From Streptomyces sp. NBC_01381 (GTDB lineage: Bacteria > Actinomycetota > Actinomycetes > Streptomycetales > Streptomycetaceae), in assembly GCF_026340305.1 (NCBI RefSeq), contig NZ_JAPEPI010000001.1:2046001-2110000 (forward strand): a DNA stretch of 64,000 nucleotides, in the 5' to 3' direction. Every line of letters begins with the position of its first letter. Position 1 is the stretch's first letter. Shown here in pieces: positions 10,013-18,441 of the stretch. The notes below the pieces were generated by a model, which did not search any database, had not been told where the DNA came from, and worked only from the letters and a program-made list of their open reading frames with translations. The translations under genes were made by a program, and so were the position numbers.

Positions 10013-10618
10013 ATGACCCGCCTCATCCTCGCCACCCGCAACAACGGCAAGATCACGGAACTGAAGTCGATCCTCGCCGACGCAGGTCTCCCTCACGACC
10101 TCGTCGGCGCGGACGCCTACCCCGAGATCCCCGACGTCAGGGAAACCGGCGTGACGTTCGCCGAGAACGCCCTGCTGAAGGCTCACGCGCTCGCCCGCGC
10201 CACCGGCCTCCCCGCCGTCGCCGACGACTCCGGCCTCTGCGTCGACGTACTCGGCGGCGCCCCCGGCATCTTCTCCGCCCGCTGGGCAGGCAAACACGGC
10301 GACGACCGCGCGAACCTGGACCTCCTCCTGGCCCAACTCGGCGACATCGACACCGACACCCACCGCGGAGCCCACTTCGCCTGCGCCGCGGCCCTGGCTC
10401 TGCCGGACGGCACGGAACGCGTGGTCGAGGGCCAACTGCGCGGCGTCCTGCGCCACACCCCGTCGGGCACGAACGGCTTCGGCTACGACCCGATCCTCCA
10501 ACCGGAGGGCGAGACACGCACGTGCGCGGAGCTCTCCGCCGAGGAGAAGAACGCGATCAGCCATCGGGGGAAGGCGTTTCGGGCGTTGGTGCCGGTGGTT
10601 CGGGAGTTGTTGGGCTGA
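10013..10618 (+). CDS. rdgB: RdgB/HAM1-type non-canonical purine NTP pyrophosphatase
   Basis: About 201-aa cytosolic house-cleaning enzyme that hydrolyses dITP and XTP to the monophosphate and pyrophosphate. The family motifs are present: LATRNNGKITEL (substrate loop), VADDSGLCVD (metal-binding Asp pair), NGFGYDPI and SHRGKA. The ATG at 10013 is preferred over GTG 10007 because a possible -10 (GATACT, 10000-10005) ends 7 nt before it. A long stem-loop at 10635-10673 separates it from the oppositely oriented tRNA-like gene. Confidence 0.95.
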   Translation: MTRLILATRNNGKITELKSILADAGLPHDLVGADAYPEIPDVRETGVTFAENALLKAHALARATGLPAVADDSGLCVDVLGGAPGIFSARWAGKHGDDRANLDLLLAQLGDIDTDTHRGAHFACAAALALPDGTERVVEGQLRGVLRHTPSGTNGFGYDPILQPEGETRTCAELSAEEKNAISHRGKAFRALVPVVRELLG

Positions 10619-10634
10619 GGGGGCGTACGTACGG

Positions 10635-10673
10635 CGAAGGCCCGGCTCGCGGGGTGCGCGAGGCGGGCCTTCG
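10635..10673. terminator. Stem-loop between rdgB and the tRNA-like gene
   Basis: The outer stem CGAAGGCCCG pairs with CGGGCCTTCG and an inner CTCGC with GCGAG. Placed between convergent units, it can terminate both. Confidence 0.65.
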
Positions 10674-10677
10674 GCCT

Positions 10678-10754
10678 TGGTGCGCCCGGTCGGATTCGAA
10701 CCGACAACAGCTGGTTCCTAGGACCAGTCTCTCTGCCAATTGGAGTACAGGCGC
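10678..10754 (-). tRNA. tRNA-like gene with anticodon loop CCUAGGA
   Basis: A complete class I cloverleaf can be drawn on the minus strand. The 7-bp acceptor is GCGCCTG/CGGGCGC with one G-U pair. The D arm has a 3-bp stem (CTC/GAG) and a loop containing AATTGGC. The anticodon stem is CTGGT/ACCAG, the variable loop has 5 nt, the T arm is GTCGG/CCGAC with loop TTCGAAT, and ACCA is encoded. By standard numbering the anticodon (34-36) is UAG, which would read the Leu codon CUA. Leu tRNAs have a long variable arm and U33; this RNA has neither (position 33 is C). It is therefore either a non-canonical tRNA or a tRNA-like RNA. It may still be transcribed and processed. Confidence 0.7.
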
Positions 10755-10809
10755 AAGTAGCGCCGCCTACTTTACCGGGCGAGGTTGTCTGTGGGCGGGG
10801 AGAGGGGCA

Positions 10810-11472
10810 TTACGACGCCTGTCGCTGACCACCTCGACACCACGTGGTGGTGATCGCGTGGCAGTTGGGGCACAGCAACCGCAGGTTCTCGCGCCGGTCG
10901 TCGCTCCAGTCGCCGTTGATGTGATCGATCTCCAGCGTCATGGGCCGCCCGGTCCAGTGAGGTGGGGCACCGCACTTGTCGCAGCGCTCAGGAAGGCCGA
11001 CGTCGCGCAGCGCCCGGCGCAGGAGGGCGGTCGTCGTGCGGCGTCGGCCATCGTGCTGGACCAAGATCTCCGCAGCCGCCTTCCTTGGGACCGTACCTGG
11101 CTTGCCTCGCTGGTGCGCTTGGCCGAGGAAGTGGGATGTGTCGAGGCCATCCTCGGCGATCCAGCCACGGAACAGCGTTCGCAATCGAGCGTTGTCCGGC
11201 CGACCCAGTGAGCGCAACGTGGTCGCGATGGAGGTCGAGTTGTCCACCGCCTGTCGCAATTCCTCAGGTGTCGGGCGAGGCTTGGCCCCACGTGAGCCGA
11301 GGCGTGGCAGGTGGGAGATGTCGATGCCGAAGTGGTCGAACCGTTTGAAGAGGTAGCGGTGGAGGGTCCCATAGGGGCGTGTTCCCAGGAATGCGGTGAC
11401 TTCCTCGATGGTCGAGCACCTCTCTGCCGCCTTCGCCAGTAGCTCCCGCGTGTAGCGGATTGGCTCGCTCAT
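10810..11472 (-). CDS. HNH endonuclease with IDTSHF-type DNA-binding repeats, downstream copy
   Basis: 220 aa. The C-terminal HNH nuclease has a CDKCG and CPNCH zinc-knuckle pair around LEIDHINGDWSDDRRENLR; the His-Asn-His order is complete. Upstream are two repeated modules, each ending in GIDISH or GLDTSHF, a pattern seen in phage-type and actinobacterial HNH proteins where it probably forms small DNA-binding units. The ATG overlaps the TGA of its paralogue by 4 bp, so the two are co-translated. The stop is 56 bp from the tRNA-like gene. No methyltransferase or integrase is adjacent. Confidence 0.85.
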   Translation of the reverse strand: MSEPIRYTRELLAKAAERCSTIEEVTAFLGTRPYGTLHRYLFKRFDHFGIDISHLPRLGSRGAKPRPTPEELRQAVDNSTSIATTLRSLGRPDNARLRTLFRGWIAEDGLDTSHFLGQAHQRGKPGTVPRKAAAEILVQHDGRRRTTTALLRRALRDVGLPERCDKCGAPPHWTGRPMTLEIDHINGDWSDDRRENLRLLCPNCHAITTTWCRGGQRQAS

Positions 11473-12116
11473 GACTGCCGCCCCTTGGCGCGGCCTCGGT
11501 ATGTGTCCGTGACTGAGTGGCAGTTGGGGCAGAGGAGGCGCAGATTCTCGACCCGGTTGTTGTGCCAGTCTCCGTCGATGTGGTCGACCTCGAGAGGTAA
11601 CGAGCACCCCAGCCAGACGGGTTTCATTCCGCAGAGCGCGCAGCACTCTGGTACGCCGACTTCGAGCATCGCCCGCTGCAGCCGGGAGCCGGGCTCGCGC
11701 CGGGTTAGCTCTGGGTCTGCGACCAGGAGCTCTGTGGGTGTGCGTCGTCGGCGGTTGTTCCGCATTGATTCGGTGCGTTCTGGAGGCGTGAAGTGCGACG
11801 TGTCGATGCCGTAAGCCCTCACGCGACGGCTGATGTGGGTGTGATGGCCCCCGACGACCTCAAGCCCAAGACGCCGCAAGACTTCGCACATGCTCGTAGA
11901 CGCGGCCACCACCGGTTCGAGGAGCTCCCGCGTCCACCGAGCCCCCTCCCGCTCGAAGTGCGACGTATCCACGCCCAGCTTCTTCATCCGCTCAAGGACG
12001 TACCGCCGCGTCGAACTCTTCGGATCCACCCCCAGTTTCACCAGCGCCTCGGACAGCGTCCGTGACGACTTGGCGGCCTCCTCCAGGCGTTCCCTGGTGT
12101 ACGGACTGACCGGCAT
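11469..12116 (-). CDS. HNH endonuclease with VDTSHF-type DNA-binding repeats, upstream copy
   Basis: 215 aa, paralogue of the next gene. It has two N-terminal modules ending GVDTSHF and GIDTSHF, then an HNH domain (CALCG, LEVDHIDGDWHNNRVENLR, CPNCH). GGAGGGG precedes the ATG at 12116. The two proteins share architecture and the DHI(N/D)GDW core but differ in their repeat modules, suggesting diverged specificity after duplication. The 4-bp overlap suggests similar amounts of both, perhaps for a heterodimer; that is inference. Confidence 0.85.
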   Translation of the reverse strand: MPVSPYTRERLEEAAKSSRTLSEALVKLGVDPKSSTRRYVLERMKKLGVDTSHFEREGARWTRELLEPVVAASTSMCEVLRRLGLEVVGGHHTHISRRVRAYGIDTSHFTPPERTESMRNNRRRRTPTELLVADPELTRREPGSRLQRAMLEVGVPECCALCGMKPVWLGCSLPLEVDHIDGDWHNNRVENLRLLCPNCHSVTDTYRGRAKGRQS

Positions 12117-12197
12117 CGTTCCCCTCCGTATCCGGCCGCGCGTTCGCAGCCTCGTACGGGCTAACGAACCGATAGTCGGACTGTTACGTCCGAAATG

Positions 12198-12245
12198 CGG
12201 AACGGCCCGTCTCACTTGCGCGGGCAAGTGGGGCGAGCCGTTCCG
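12198..12245. terminator. Terminator of bcp
   Basis: An outer 9-bp stem (CGGAACGGC/GCCGTTCCG) and an inner 7-bp stem (CACTTGC/GCAAGTG) form one long hairpin just downstream of bcp on the minus strand. Confidence 0.7.
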
Positions 12246-12264
12246 GAGGTGCGGGGGAGGAGCC

Positions 12265-12732
12265 TCAGACGCCCAGGTCCCTGATGATCTTGGCTACGTG
12301 GCCCGTCGCCTTCACGTTGTAGAAGGCGTGTTCCACCTTGCCCTCCTCGTCGACCACGATCGTCGAGCGGATCACGCCCGTCACCGTCTTGCCGTACAGC
12401 TTCTTCTCGCCGAAGGCGCCGTACTCTTCGAGGACCGACTTCGACGGGTCGCCCACCAGCGTCACCTTGAGGTTTTCCTTCTCGCGGAACTTTGCGAGCT
12501 TCTCCGGCTTGTCGGGGGAGACGCCGATGACGTCGTAGCCTGCCGCCGCCAGTACGTCCAAGTTGTCCGTGAAGTCGCATGCCTGCTTGGTGCAGCCAGG
12601 CGTCAGCGCGGCCGGGTAGAAGTAGACGATGACCTTGCGGCCCTTGTGGGCGGCGAGGGAGACGTCCTTGCCGTCGGCGTCGGGCAGGGTGAAGGCGGGG
12701 GCTGTGTCGCCGGGCTGCAGTCGCTCGCTCAT
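12265..12732 (-). CDS. bcp: Bcp-type thioredoxin-dependent peroxiredoxin
   Basis: 155-aa cytosolic peroxidase that reduces hydrogen and organic peroxides. The peroxidatic cysteine is Cys47 in LTPGCTKQAC, and the resolving cysteine is Cys52, five residues later as in the atypical two-Cys BCP class. The rest (GDTAPAFTLPDADG, IRSTIVVDEEG) is standard. The ATG at 12732 begins the conserved MSERLQPGD; the longer frame to 12765 is not conserved-looking. It is divergent from the DUF3618 gene across 157 bases. Confidence 0.95.
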   Translation of the reverse strand: MSERLQPGDTAPAFTLPDADGKDVSLAAHKGRKVIVYFYPAALTPGCTKQACDFTDNLDVLAAAGYDVIGVSPDKPEKLAKFREKENLKVTLVGDPSKSVLEEYGAFGEKKLYGKTVTGVIRSTIVVDEEGKVEHAFYNVKATGHVAKIIRDLGV

Positions 12733-12889
12733 CTTCGGTCTCCTCGCGCGGGGTGCTCGTAACAACGTGTGGTGATGGAGTCGAGCGTAATAGGGGTGCC
12801 GTGGGGTGCGGTGCGGGTGGAGCTGACAGACTGTCGGGGATACGTATCAGCAGGAGCAGACAGCCGGACACGATCACGGAGGCAGCGCG

Positions 12890-13219
12890 GTGTCGGACAC
12901 GTCGGATATCAGGACCCCGGCGCAGATCGAGGCGGACATCAAGCGCCGCCGCGAGACGCTCGCCGAGACCCTCGACGAGATCGGGGTGCGGGTCCACCCG
13001 AAGACGATCGTCGGGGACGCCAAGGCCAAGGTCGCGGCGAGCGTGGACAACTCCCTCGGGCGGGTGTACGTGGGGGCGAGCAGGATCGTCTCTGATGTGA
13101 AGGGGCATCTCGTCCGTGACGACGGGGCGCCGCGGCTCGAGCGCATCGTGCCGGTGGCGCTGGTGGCCGTGGCGCTCGTGGGGGTCCTGACGGTGTCCTC
13201 GCGGCGTCGCAAGGGCTGA
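12890..13219 (+). CDS. DUF3618 membrane protein
   Basis: 109 aa. The DUF3618 signature is clear: TPAQIEADIKRRRETLAETL, then a helix and a V(H)PK motif. A single C-terminal membrane helix (about residues 86-102, VPVALVAVALVGVL) ends in SSRRRKG. The family is of unknown function and common in actinobacteria, often near bcp. The GTG start at 12890 is preceded by GGAGG. A short palindrome GATACGTATC (12839-12848) lies in the upstream region and may be an operator. Confidence 0.88.
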   Translation: MSDTSDIRTPAQIEADIKRRRETLAETLDEIGVRVHPKTIVGDAKAKVAASVDNSLGRVYVGASRIVSDVKGHLVRDDGAPRLERIVPVALVAVALVGVLTVSSRRRKG

Positions 13220-13250
13220 CCCGGGATCGTACGGGCGTGCCTACGGCAGG

Positions 13251-13256
13251 TAGGTT
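13251..13256 (+). promoter_or_regulatory. Leaderless promoter -10 of the GroES-like gene
   Basis: TAGGTT is followed by exactly 6 nt and then the GTG start at 13263, placing +1 at the start codon. Confidence 0.5.
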
Positions 13257-13262
13257 CGGGGC

Positions 13263-13619
13263 GTGAGCGCCAACAGCAAGGGACGCGGTTCCCACGACGA
13301 CAAGCTGCCCATCCGGATGCTGCACGACCGTGTGCTCGTGCGGCAGGACACCGCCGAGGGCGAGCGCAAGTCGGGCGGCGGCATCCTGATCCCCGCGACC
13401 GCCGCCGTCGGCAGGCGTCTGGCCTGGGCGGAAGTGGTCGCCGTCGGGCAGAACGTGCGGGCCGTGGAGCCGGGTGACCGGGTTCTGTACGACCCCGAGG
13501 ACCGGGCCGAGGTCGAGGTGCGGGGCGTGGCGTACGTGCTGATGCGCGAGCGCGATCTGCATGCCGTGGCCGCCGATCGGTTCGAGGGGTCTGAGGACTC
13601 GACCGGTCTGTATCTGTAG
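13263..13619 (+). CDS. GroES-like (Cpn10) co-chaperonin family protein
   Basis: 118 aa with a Cpn10 beta-barrel pattern (PIRMLHDRVLVRQD, GGGILIPATAAVGRRLAWAE, VEPGDRVLYDPEDRAEVEVRG). The N-terminal 16 residues are an added polar extension and the C-terminus is longer than in GroES. No groEL follows, so this is not the housekeeping groES; whether it still caps a chaperonin is open. The GTG start appears leaderless. A strong terminator follows the gene. Confidence 0.85.
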   Translation: MSANSKGRGSHDDKLPIRMLHDRVLVRQDTAEGERKSGGGILIPATAAVGRRLAWAEVVAVGQNVRAVEPGDRVLYDPEDRAEVEVRGVAYVLMRERDLHAVAADRFEGSEDSTGLYL

Positions 13620-13636
13620 GACGGGTAGAGCTTGAG

Positions 13637-13668
13637 AAAGGGCTGGTGACCATCGTCACCAGCCCTTT
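13637..13668. terminator. Rho-independent-type terminator after the GroES-like gene
   Basis: A perfect 14-bp stem (AAAGGGCTGGTGAC and complement) with a 4-nt loop ends in CTTTT, one of the few U-tailed terminators in the window. Confidence 0.85.
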
Positions 13669-13695
13669 TGCGGCTTCTTTGCTACCTTGGAGTTA

Positions 13696-13737
13696 CCCGA
13701 CGAGACGCGCCGTACCGGGATTCCGCAAAGACGACGC
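13696..13737 (+). promoter_or_regulatory. Guanidine-III (ykkC-III) riboswitch aptamer
   Basis: The 42-base segment matches the compact ykkC-III consensus: 5' CCCGACGAG, then GCGCCGTAC, CGGG closing helix P1 (13696-13699 with 13716-13719), and the 3' CAAAGACGACGC. The pseudoknot pairs GCGCCGT (13707-13713) with ACGACGC (13731-13737), with one mismatch. A hairpin AACGCG-TTTC-CGCGTT (13751-13766) and the ribosome site GGAGG (13776-13780) follow, as expected for an expression platform. The class senses guanidinium and typically controls exporters, exactly as placed here. Confidence 0.88.
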
Positions 13738-13787
13738 ACCCCCAAAGAAGAACGCGTTTCCGCGTTCCTGTTGCCGGAGGTGCCGTC

Positions 13788-14108
13788 GTGGCATGGGTTC
13801 TGTTGATCGTCGCCGGTCTGCTCGAAGTGGGCTGGTCGATCGGGATGAAGTTCACCGAGGGGTTCACGCGGCTGTGGCCGAGTGTGTTCACCGGACTCGG
13901 GATCGTCGCGAGCATGATGCTGCTTTCGCACGCCGCCAAGACGCTGCCCATCGGTACCGCGTACGGCGTGTGGGTCGGCATCGGTGCCGCCGGTGCGGCG
14001 GTGGTCGGGATGATGGTGCTCGGTGAGCCGGCCACCGCCGCCCGGATCTTCTTTGTCGTTCTGTTGTTGGTTGCTGTGGTGGGGCTGAAGGCGACCTCGG
14101 GGCACTGA
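13788..14108 (+). CDS. gdx: Gdx-type guanidinium exporter (SMR family, formerly SugE)
   Basis: 106-aa four-helix membrane protein of the small multidrug resistance family. The key glutamate is Glu13 in [18 protein letters not shown], and the segment [19 protein letters not shown] is characteristic of the SugE/Gdx branch. This branch exchanges guanidinium for protons, which agrees with the guanidine-III riboswitch upstream. GTG 13788 is chosen for the GGAGG seven bases upstream. Its stop (14106-14108) directly abuts the stop of the convergent PBP gene, with no space for a separate terminator. Confidence 0.93.
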   Translation: MAWVLLIVAGLLEVGWSIGMKFTEGFTRLWPSVFTGLGIVASMMLLSHAAKTLPIGTAYGVWVGIGAAGAAVVGMMVLGEPATAARIFFVVLLLVAVVGLKATSGH

Positions 14109-16613
14109 CTACCGGTCGGCGGAAGCGTCTCGCCTTCTGGTGACCGAGTCGTCCGTCAGGCCGCCCAGGGCGCCTCCGTCGGTCGCGCCGCCGTCCGCGG
14201 TGCCGCCGTCGGTCTGGCCGCCCTGGGCCGCGCCGCCGTCCGTCTGGCCGCCGTCGACCGCCCCGCCGTCCGTGGCCCCGCCGTCCGTGGCGCCGCCGTC
14301 GGTGGCGCCACCGTCCGTCTGGCCCTGGGTCTGGCCCTGGTCCTGGCCTTGGGTCTGGCCTTGCGTCTGCCCTTGGTCCTGCCCCTGCGTCTGGCCCTGG
14401 TCCTGGCCGGGGGTCTCCTCCCCGCCGGTGGTCTCTCCGCCGGTCGTCGGGTCCTCGCCGATGTCCGTCGGGTCCGGGATCTCCGGTACGTCGGCGCCCT
14501 CCGCCAGCCGCAGGTCGAAGTCCTGGACCGGCTCGCCCTGCAGGGCGTCCCTGGTGAACTGCGCCCAGATCTGCGCCGGGTAGGCGCCGCCGTTGATGCG
14601 GGGCTGGCCGAGCGCCCCGTACAGCGGGGTGTGCGCGCCGGTGTCCGGGTCCTGGCCCATCACGGCGACCACCGTGGCGAGTTCGGGGGTGTAGCCCGCG
14701 AACCAGGCCGCCTTGTCCTCCTCGGCGGTGCCGGTCTTGCCCGCTGCGGGGCGGCCCGCGGCCTGTGCGGCCGTGCCGGTGCCGCCGTCGACGACGCTCT
14801 GCAGGATGGACGTGGTGGTGTCGGCGGCCTCGCGGCTGACCGCCTGCTCGGTGTTCTGCTCGGGCAGTTCGACTTCCTGGCCGCCCTTGGTGACCTTCTC
14901 GACCATCGTGTACGTGCCGTGCCTGCCGTGGTTGGCGAGCGTCGCGTACGCCTCCGTCATGTCCAGGACGGAGGCCGTGGACGGGCCGAGCGCGATGGAC
15001 GGGGACGCGGTCAGGTCGGGCGTGGACTCCGGGACGCCGAGGGCGACGGCCGTGTCCTTGACCTTGCCCGAGCCGACGTCGACTGCCATCTGCGCGTAGA
15101 CCGAGTTGACGGACTTGTCGGTGGCCTCGCGGACGGTGATGTTGCCGTAGTCGACGTTGTCCTCGTTCTCGGGGGCGTACGTCCCGCCGTCCCAGCCCTG
15201 CACCGGGCGCTTGTTGGTGCCGTCGTAGATCGTGTTCGGGGTGATCAGGCGGCCGTCCTGGGTGACCGAGCCGTTCTCCACGGCCGAGGTGAAGACGAAC
15301 GGCTTGAAGGTGGAGCCCACTTGGTAGTCGCGGCGGGTCGCGTTGTTCACGTACTGCTTCGTGTAGTCGATGCCGCCGTACATCGCGACGACCTTGCCGG
15401 TGTCGGGGTCGATGGACGCGCCGCCCGCGCGGACGTTCCGGTCGACCTTGCGGGCGTCCTTGTCGACCTTGGACATCACCTGGTCGTCGACGGCCTCCTT
15501 GAAGGCGTCCTGGCGGTCCTTCTGGAGCGTGGTGGTGATGCGGTAGCCGCCCCTGGCGAGGGTGTCCTCGTCGACGATCTTGTTGGTCGTCAGATAGTCC
15601 TCTACGGCCTGGACGAGATAGCCGCGCTGCCCGGAGAGGCCGGAGGCGCCCTTGGCCTCCTTGGGCTTCGGGAACTTGATGTTGGCCCGGTCGGACGGGC
15701 TGAGCCAGCCCTCCTTGACCATGCCGTCGAGGACGTAGTTCCAGCGGGCCACGGCGCGCGGCTTGTTCTCGGGGTGGGTGGCGACGTCGTACGCGTTGGG
15801 GGAGTTGAGGAGCGTCGCCAGGTAGGCGCCCTGCGCGGTGTCCAGGTCGTCGACGTCCTTGCCGAAGTACGCCTGGGCCGCGGCCTGCACGCCGTACGCG
15901 TTGCGTCCGAAGTAGCTGGTGTTGAGGTAGCCGGCGAGGATGTCGTCCTTGCTGACCTCGCGGTCCAGCTTGATCGAGATGAAGAACTCCTTCACCTTGC
16001 GGGTGACCGTCTGCTCCTGGCCCAGGTAGTAGTTCTTGACGAACTGCTGGGTGATCGTGGAGCCGGACTGTTTGCCCTTGCCGGTGACGGTGTTCCAGGC
16101 CGCGCGGATCATCGCCTTGGGGTCGATGGCGGACTCGCTGTAGAAGTCGCGGTCCTCGGCGGCCAGCGCTGCGTGCTGGACCTTCTTGGGGATCTGGCTG
16201 AGGGGGACGTTCTCGCGGTTGACCTCGCCGTCGCGGGCGAGCTGGGTGCCGTCGGCGTACAGATAGACGTTGCTCTGTGCGGTGGCCGCCGCGTTGGCCG
16301 GGGGGATGTCGACGATGAGGTAGCCGGCGACGAAGCCGCCGACGCAGAGCAGGACGATCAGGATGAAGCCGCCGAGGACCATGCGCCAGGTGGGGAAGAT
16401 CCGCCGCCAGCCCTTGCGCTTGGGGCGCTTGGGCTTCTTGCCCTTCTTGCCGGTCTGTCCTGCCTGTCCTGTCTGTCCTGTCTGTCCCTCGGGTTCCGGC
16501 GCGTCCGCCGGGCCTTCAGGGGTGCCGGAGGCGCCAGGGGTGTCCACAGGTTCGCGGGGCGCCCAGCCCTTGGGCCCTTGGGCACCCTGCTGCTGCGGCT
16601 CGTCGCTGCTCAT
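14109..16613 (-). CDS. Class A (bifunctional) penicillin-binding protein with a repetitive tail
   Basis: 834-aa peptidoglycan synthase anchored by one helix (about 78-100) after a basic Gly/Gln/Lys-rich cytoplasmic region. The glycosyltransferase domain has the catalytic EDRDFY motif (Glu153) and GSTITQQ. The transpeptidase domain has STFK (Ser434), SVN (501-503) and KTGTAEE (626-628). After the enzyme domains, roughly the last 110 residues are low-complexity: GQ(D/T)QGQ units followed by many (T/V)DGGA units, encoded by purine-biased DNA repeats at 14150-14420. The tail probably lies in the cell wall; its length may vary between strains. The start at 16613 begins [10 protein letters not shown]. 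Confidence 0.94.
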   Translation of the reverse strand: MSSDEPQQQGAQGPKGWAPREPVDTPGASGTPEGPADAPEPEGQTGQTGQAGQTGKKGKKPKRPKRKGWRRIFPTWRMVLGGFILIVLLCVGGFVAGYLIVDIPPANAAATAQSNVYLYADGTQLARDGEVNRENVPLSQIPKKVQHAALAAEDRDFYSESAIDPKAMIRAAWNTVTGKGKQSGSTITQQFVKNYYLGQEQTVTRKVKEFFISIKLDREVSKDDILAGYLNTSYFGRNAYGVQAAAQAYFGKDVDDLDTAQGAYLATLLNSPNAYDVATHPENKPRAVARWNYVLDGMVKEGWLSPSDRANIKFPKPKEAKGASGLSGQRGYLVQAVEDYLTTNKIVDEDTLARGGYRITTTLQKDRQDAFKEAVDDQVMSKVDKDARKVDRNVRAGGASIDPDTGKVVAMYGGIDYTKQYVNNATRRDYQVGSTFKPFVFTSAVENGSVTQDGRLITPNTIYDGTNKRPVQGWDGGTYAPENEDNVDYGNITVREATDKSVNSVYAQMAVDVGSGKVKDTAVALGVPESTPDLTASPSIALGPSTASVLDMTEAYATLANHGRHGTYTMVEKVTKGGQEVELPEQNTEQAVSREAADTTTSILQSVVDGGTGTAAQAAGRPAAGKTGTAEEDKAAWFAGYTPELATVVAVMGQDPDTGAHTPLYGALGQPRINGGAYPAQIWAQFTRDALQGEPVQDFDLRLAEGADVPEIPDPTDIGEDPTTGGETTGGEETPGQDQGQTQGQDQGQTQGQTQGQDQGQTQGQTDGGATDGGATDGGATDGGAVDGGQTDGGAAQGGQTDGGTADGGATDGGALGGLTDDSVTRRRDASADR

Positions 16614-16799
16614 GTCTGGTGGAACTCCCGGTTCGCGTCGTACGTCACGTACGCCTCGTACGAGCCATTGCACACTGTCGATTCGCGCGTTCCGCGCCAG
16701 GCACGCGCCGGGCGTGGAAATTGCCTGGCACGGGCGCCATCGACCGCACTAGGCTCCGACCCTTTGGCCCGGAACGGGGCAAGGCTCTCGCTAAAGGGG

Positions 16800-17621
16800 A
16801 TGCGTGTGCGTACAGGACGGTTCCGCTTGTACGCGGCCGTCGCCCGGGGAGGGTTCAGGCGGTACGCCACCTACCGGATCGCGACCCTGGCCGGGGTCTT
16901 CACGAATACCGTCTTCGGGCTGATCCTCGCGTACACCTACATCGCCCTTTGGGATGAACGGCCGGGGCTCGGCGGCTACGACCAGTCGCAGGCCCTGACG
17001 TTCGTGTGGCTGGGGCAGGCGATGCTCACGGTGATGGCGTTGATGGGCGGCGGTTTCGAGGGCGAGCTGATCGAGCGGATCCGTACCGGGGACATCGCGA
17101 TCGATCTGTACCGGCCGGCCGACCTGCAGGCCTGGTGGCTGGCGAGCGATCTGGGCCGGGCGCTGTTCCAGCTGCTTGGGCGGGGTGTCGTGCCGATGGT
17201 GGTCGGCGCGCTCGTCTTCGACCTTGCGCTGCCCACGGATGCGCTGCGCTGGCTTGCGTTCCTGGTGGCGGTCCTGCTGGGCATGGTGGTCAGCTTCGCG
17301 ATCCGGTTCCTGGTGGCGCTCTCCGCGTTCTGGCTGATGGACGGTGCGGGCGTGTCCCAGATGGCGCTGCTCGCGGGCACCTTCTTCTCGGGGATGCTGC
17401 TTCCGCTGAACGTCTTCCCGGGCGCGCTCGGCGAGTTCGCCCGTGCGCTGCCCTGGTCGGCGCTGCTCCAGGTGCCCGCCGACGTGTTCCTCGGCAAGCA
17501 CACGGGCGTCGGCCTCCTTGCGACGTACGCCTTCCAGATCGGCTGGGCGGCGGCGCTGCTCACGGCCGGGCGGCTGCTGCAGGCCGTGGCGACGCGGCGG
17601 GTGGTGGTCCAGGGTGGCTGA
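16800..17621 (+). CDS. ABC-2 type exporter permease A
   Basis: 273-aa permease with about six membrane helices, of the ABC2_membrane_6 type (first of a two-permease system). It shows the family features of an N-terminal RYATYRIATLAGVFTN helix and GDIAIDLYRPADLQ on the cytoplasmic side. It forms an exporter with the next permease and the ATPase at 18442; the substrate is unknown. GGGG directly precedes the ATG; a GTG two codons later is an alternative. The next gene starts inside its 3' end (8-bp overlap). A long open frame that seems to join this gene to the antisense of the PBP gene is an artefact of high GC. Confidence 0.9.
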   Translation: MRVRTGRFRLYAAVARGGFRRYATYRIATLAGVFTNTVFGLILAYTYIALWDERPGLGGYDQSQALTFVWLGQAMLTVMALMGGGFEGELIERIRTGDIAIDLYRPADLQAWWLASDLGRALFQLLGRGVVPMVVGALVFDLALPTDALRWLAFLVAVLLGMVVSFAIRFLVALSAFWLMDGAGVSQMALLAGTFFSGMLLPLNVFPGALGEFARALPWSALLQVPADVFLGKHTGVGLLATYAFQIGWAAALLTAGRLLQAVATRRVVVQGG

Positions 17622-18435
17622 CCTGGCGCAGGTGCGCAGTGGGCTGCGGGCCTACCGGCTGATCTCGGCCATGTGGATCCGCTCCCTGATGGCGTACCGG
17701 ATGTCCTTCGCGATGACGGCGCTCGGCAACTTCGCGGTGACCGCGTTCGACTTCGTGGCGATCCTGCTGATGTTCTCGCAGGTGGACCGGCTCGGCGGCT
17801 ATTCGCTCGCCGAGATCGCTTTCTTGTACGGCACGTCGTGCACGGCCTTCGGCTTCGCGGATCTCGCGATCGGGTCCGTGGACCGTCTCGGCAGGCGGGT
17901 CCGTGACGGGACGCTCGACACGCTCCTGGTGCGCCCTGCGCCGGTCATCGCGCAGGTCGCCGCCGACCGCTTCGGGCTGCACCGGCTGGGGCGGGTCACC
18001 CAGGGGGCGTCGGTCCTCGTGTACGCGCTGGTGGTGCTGGACATCGACTGGACCGCGCTGAAGGTCCTGATGGTGCCGATGATGCTGCTCGCCGGTGCGG
18101 GGATCTTCGCCGCGGTGTTCGTGGCGGGCGCGGCCTTCCAGTTCGTGGCGCAGGACGCCGCCGAGGTGCAGAGTGCCTTTACGTACGGCGGCACCACGCT
18201 GCTGCAGTATCCGCCGACCGTCTTCGCCAAGGAGCTGGTGCGGGGCGTCACCTTCGTGCTGCCGCTCGCCTTTGTGAACTGGCTGCCCGCGCTGTACGTC
18301 CTGGGGCGGCCCTATCCGCTGGACCTGCCGACGTGGGTGGCGTTCACGCCGCCGCTGGTGGCCGCGGGATCTCTTGCCCTGGCCGGTCTCGCCTGGCGCG
18401 CGGGCCTTCGTTCGTACCGCAGCACAGGGAGCTGA
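17614..18435 (+). CDS. ABC-2 type exporter permease B
   Basis: 273-aa second permease (ABC2_membrane_6 family), with six predicted helices. Recognisable segments are LARLGRRVRDG-like VDRLGRRVRDGTLDTLLVRP on the cytosolic side and YPPTVFAKELVRGVTFVLPL near the end. GTG 17614 overlaps the previous gene by 8 bp, so the two are coupled and likely heterodimerise in the membrane. The ATPase gene follows after 6 bp. Confidence 0.9.
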   Translation: MADLAQVRSGLRAYRLISAMWIRSLMAYRMSFAMTALGNFAVTAFDFVAILLMFSQVDRLGGYSLAEIAFLYGTSCTAFGFADLAIGSVDRLGRRVRDGTLDTLLVRPAPVIAQVAADRFGLHRLGRVTQGASVLVYALVVLDIDWTALKVLMVPMMLLAGAGIFAAVFVAGAAFQFVAQDAAEVQSAFTYGGTTLLQYPPTVFAKELVRGVTFVLPLAFVNWLPALYVLGRPYPLDLPTWVAFTPPLVAAGSLALAGLAWRAGLRSYRSTGS

Positions 18436-18441
18436 ACTGCC

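Noticed and set aside
10678..12116. Integrated element using the tRNA-like gene as attachment site
   Set aside because: No integrase, excisionase or duplicated tRNA 3' end was found near the HNH genes.
14349..17621. A 1,090-codon open frame on the plus strand spanning the antisense of the PBP gene and the ABC permease
   Set aside because: The first 817 codons are the GC-driven mirror of the PBP gene; only the part from 16800 has permease features. It is not a fusion gene.
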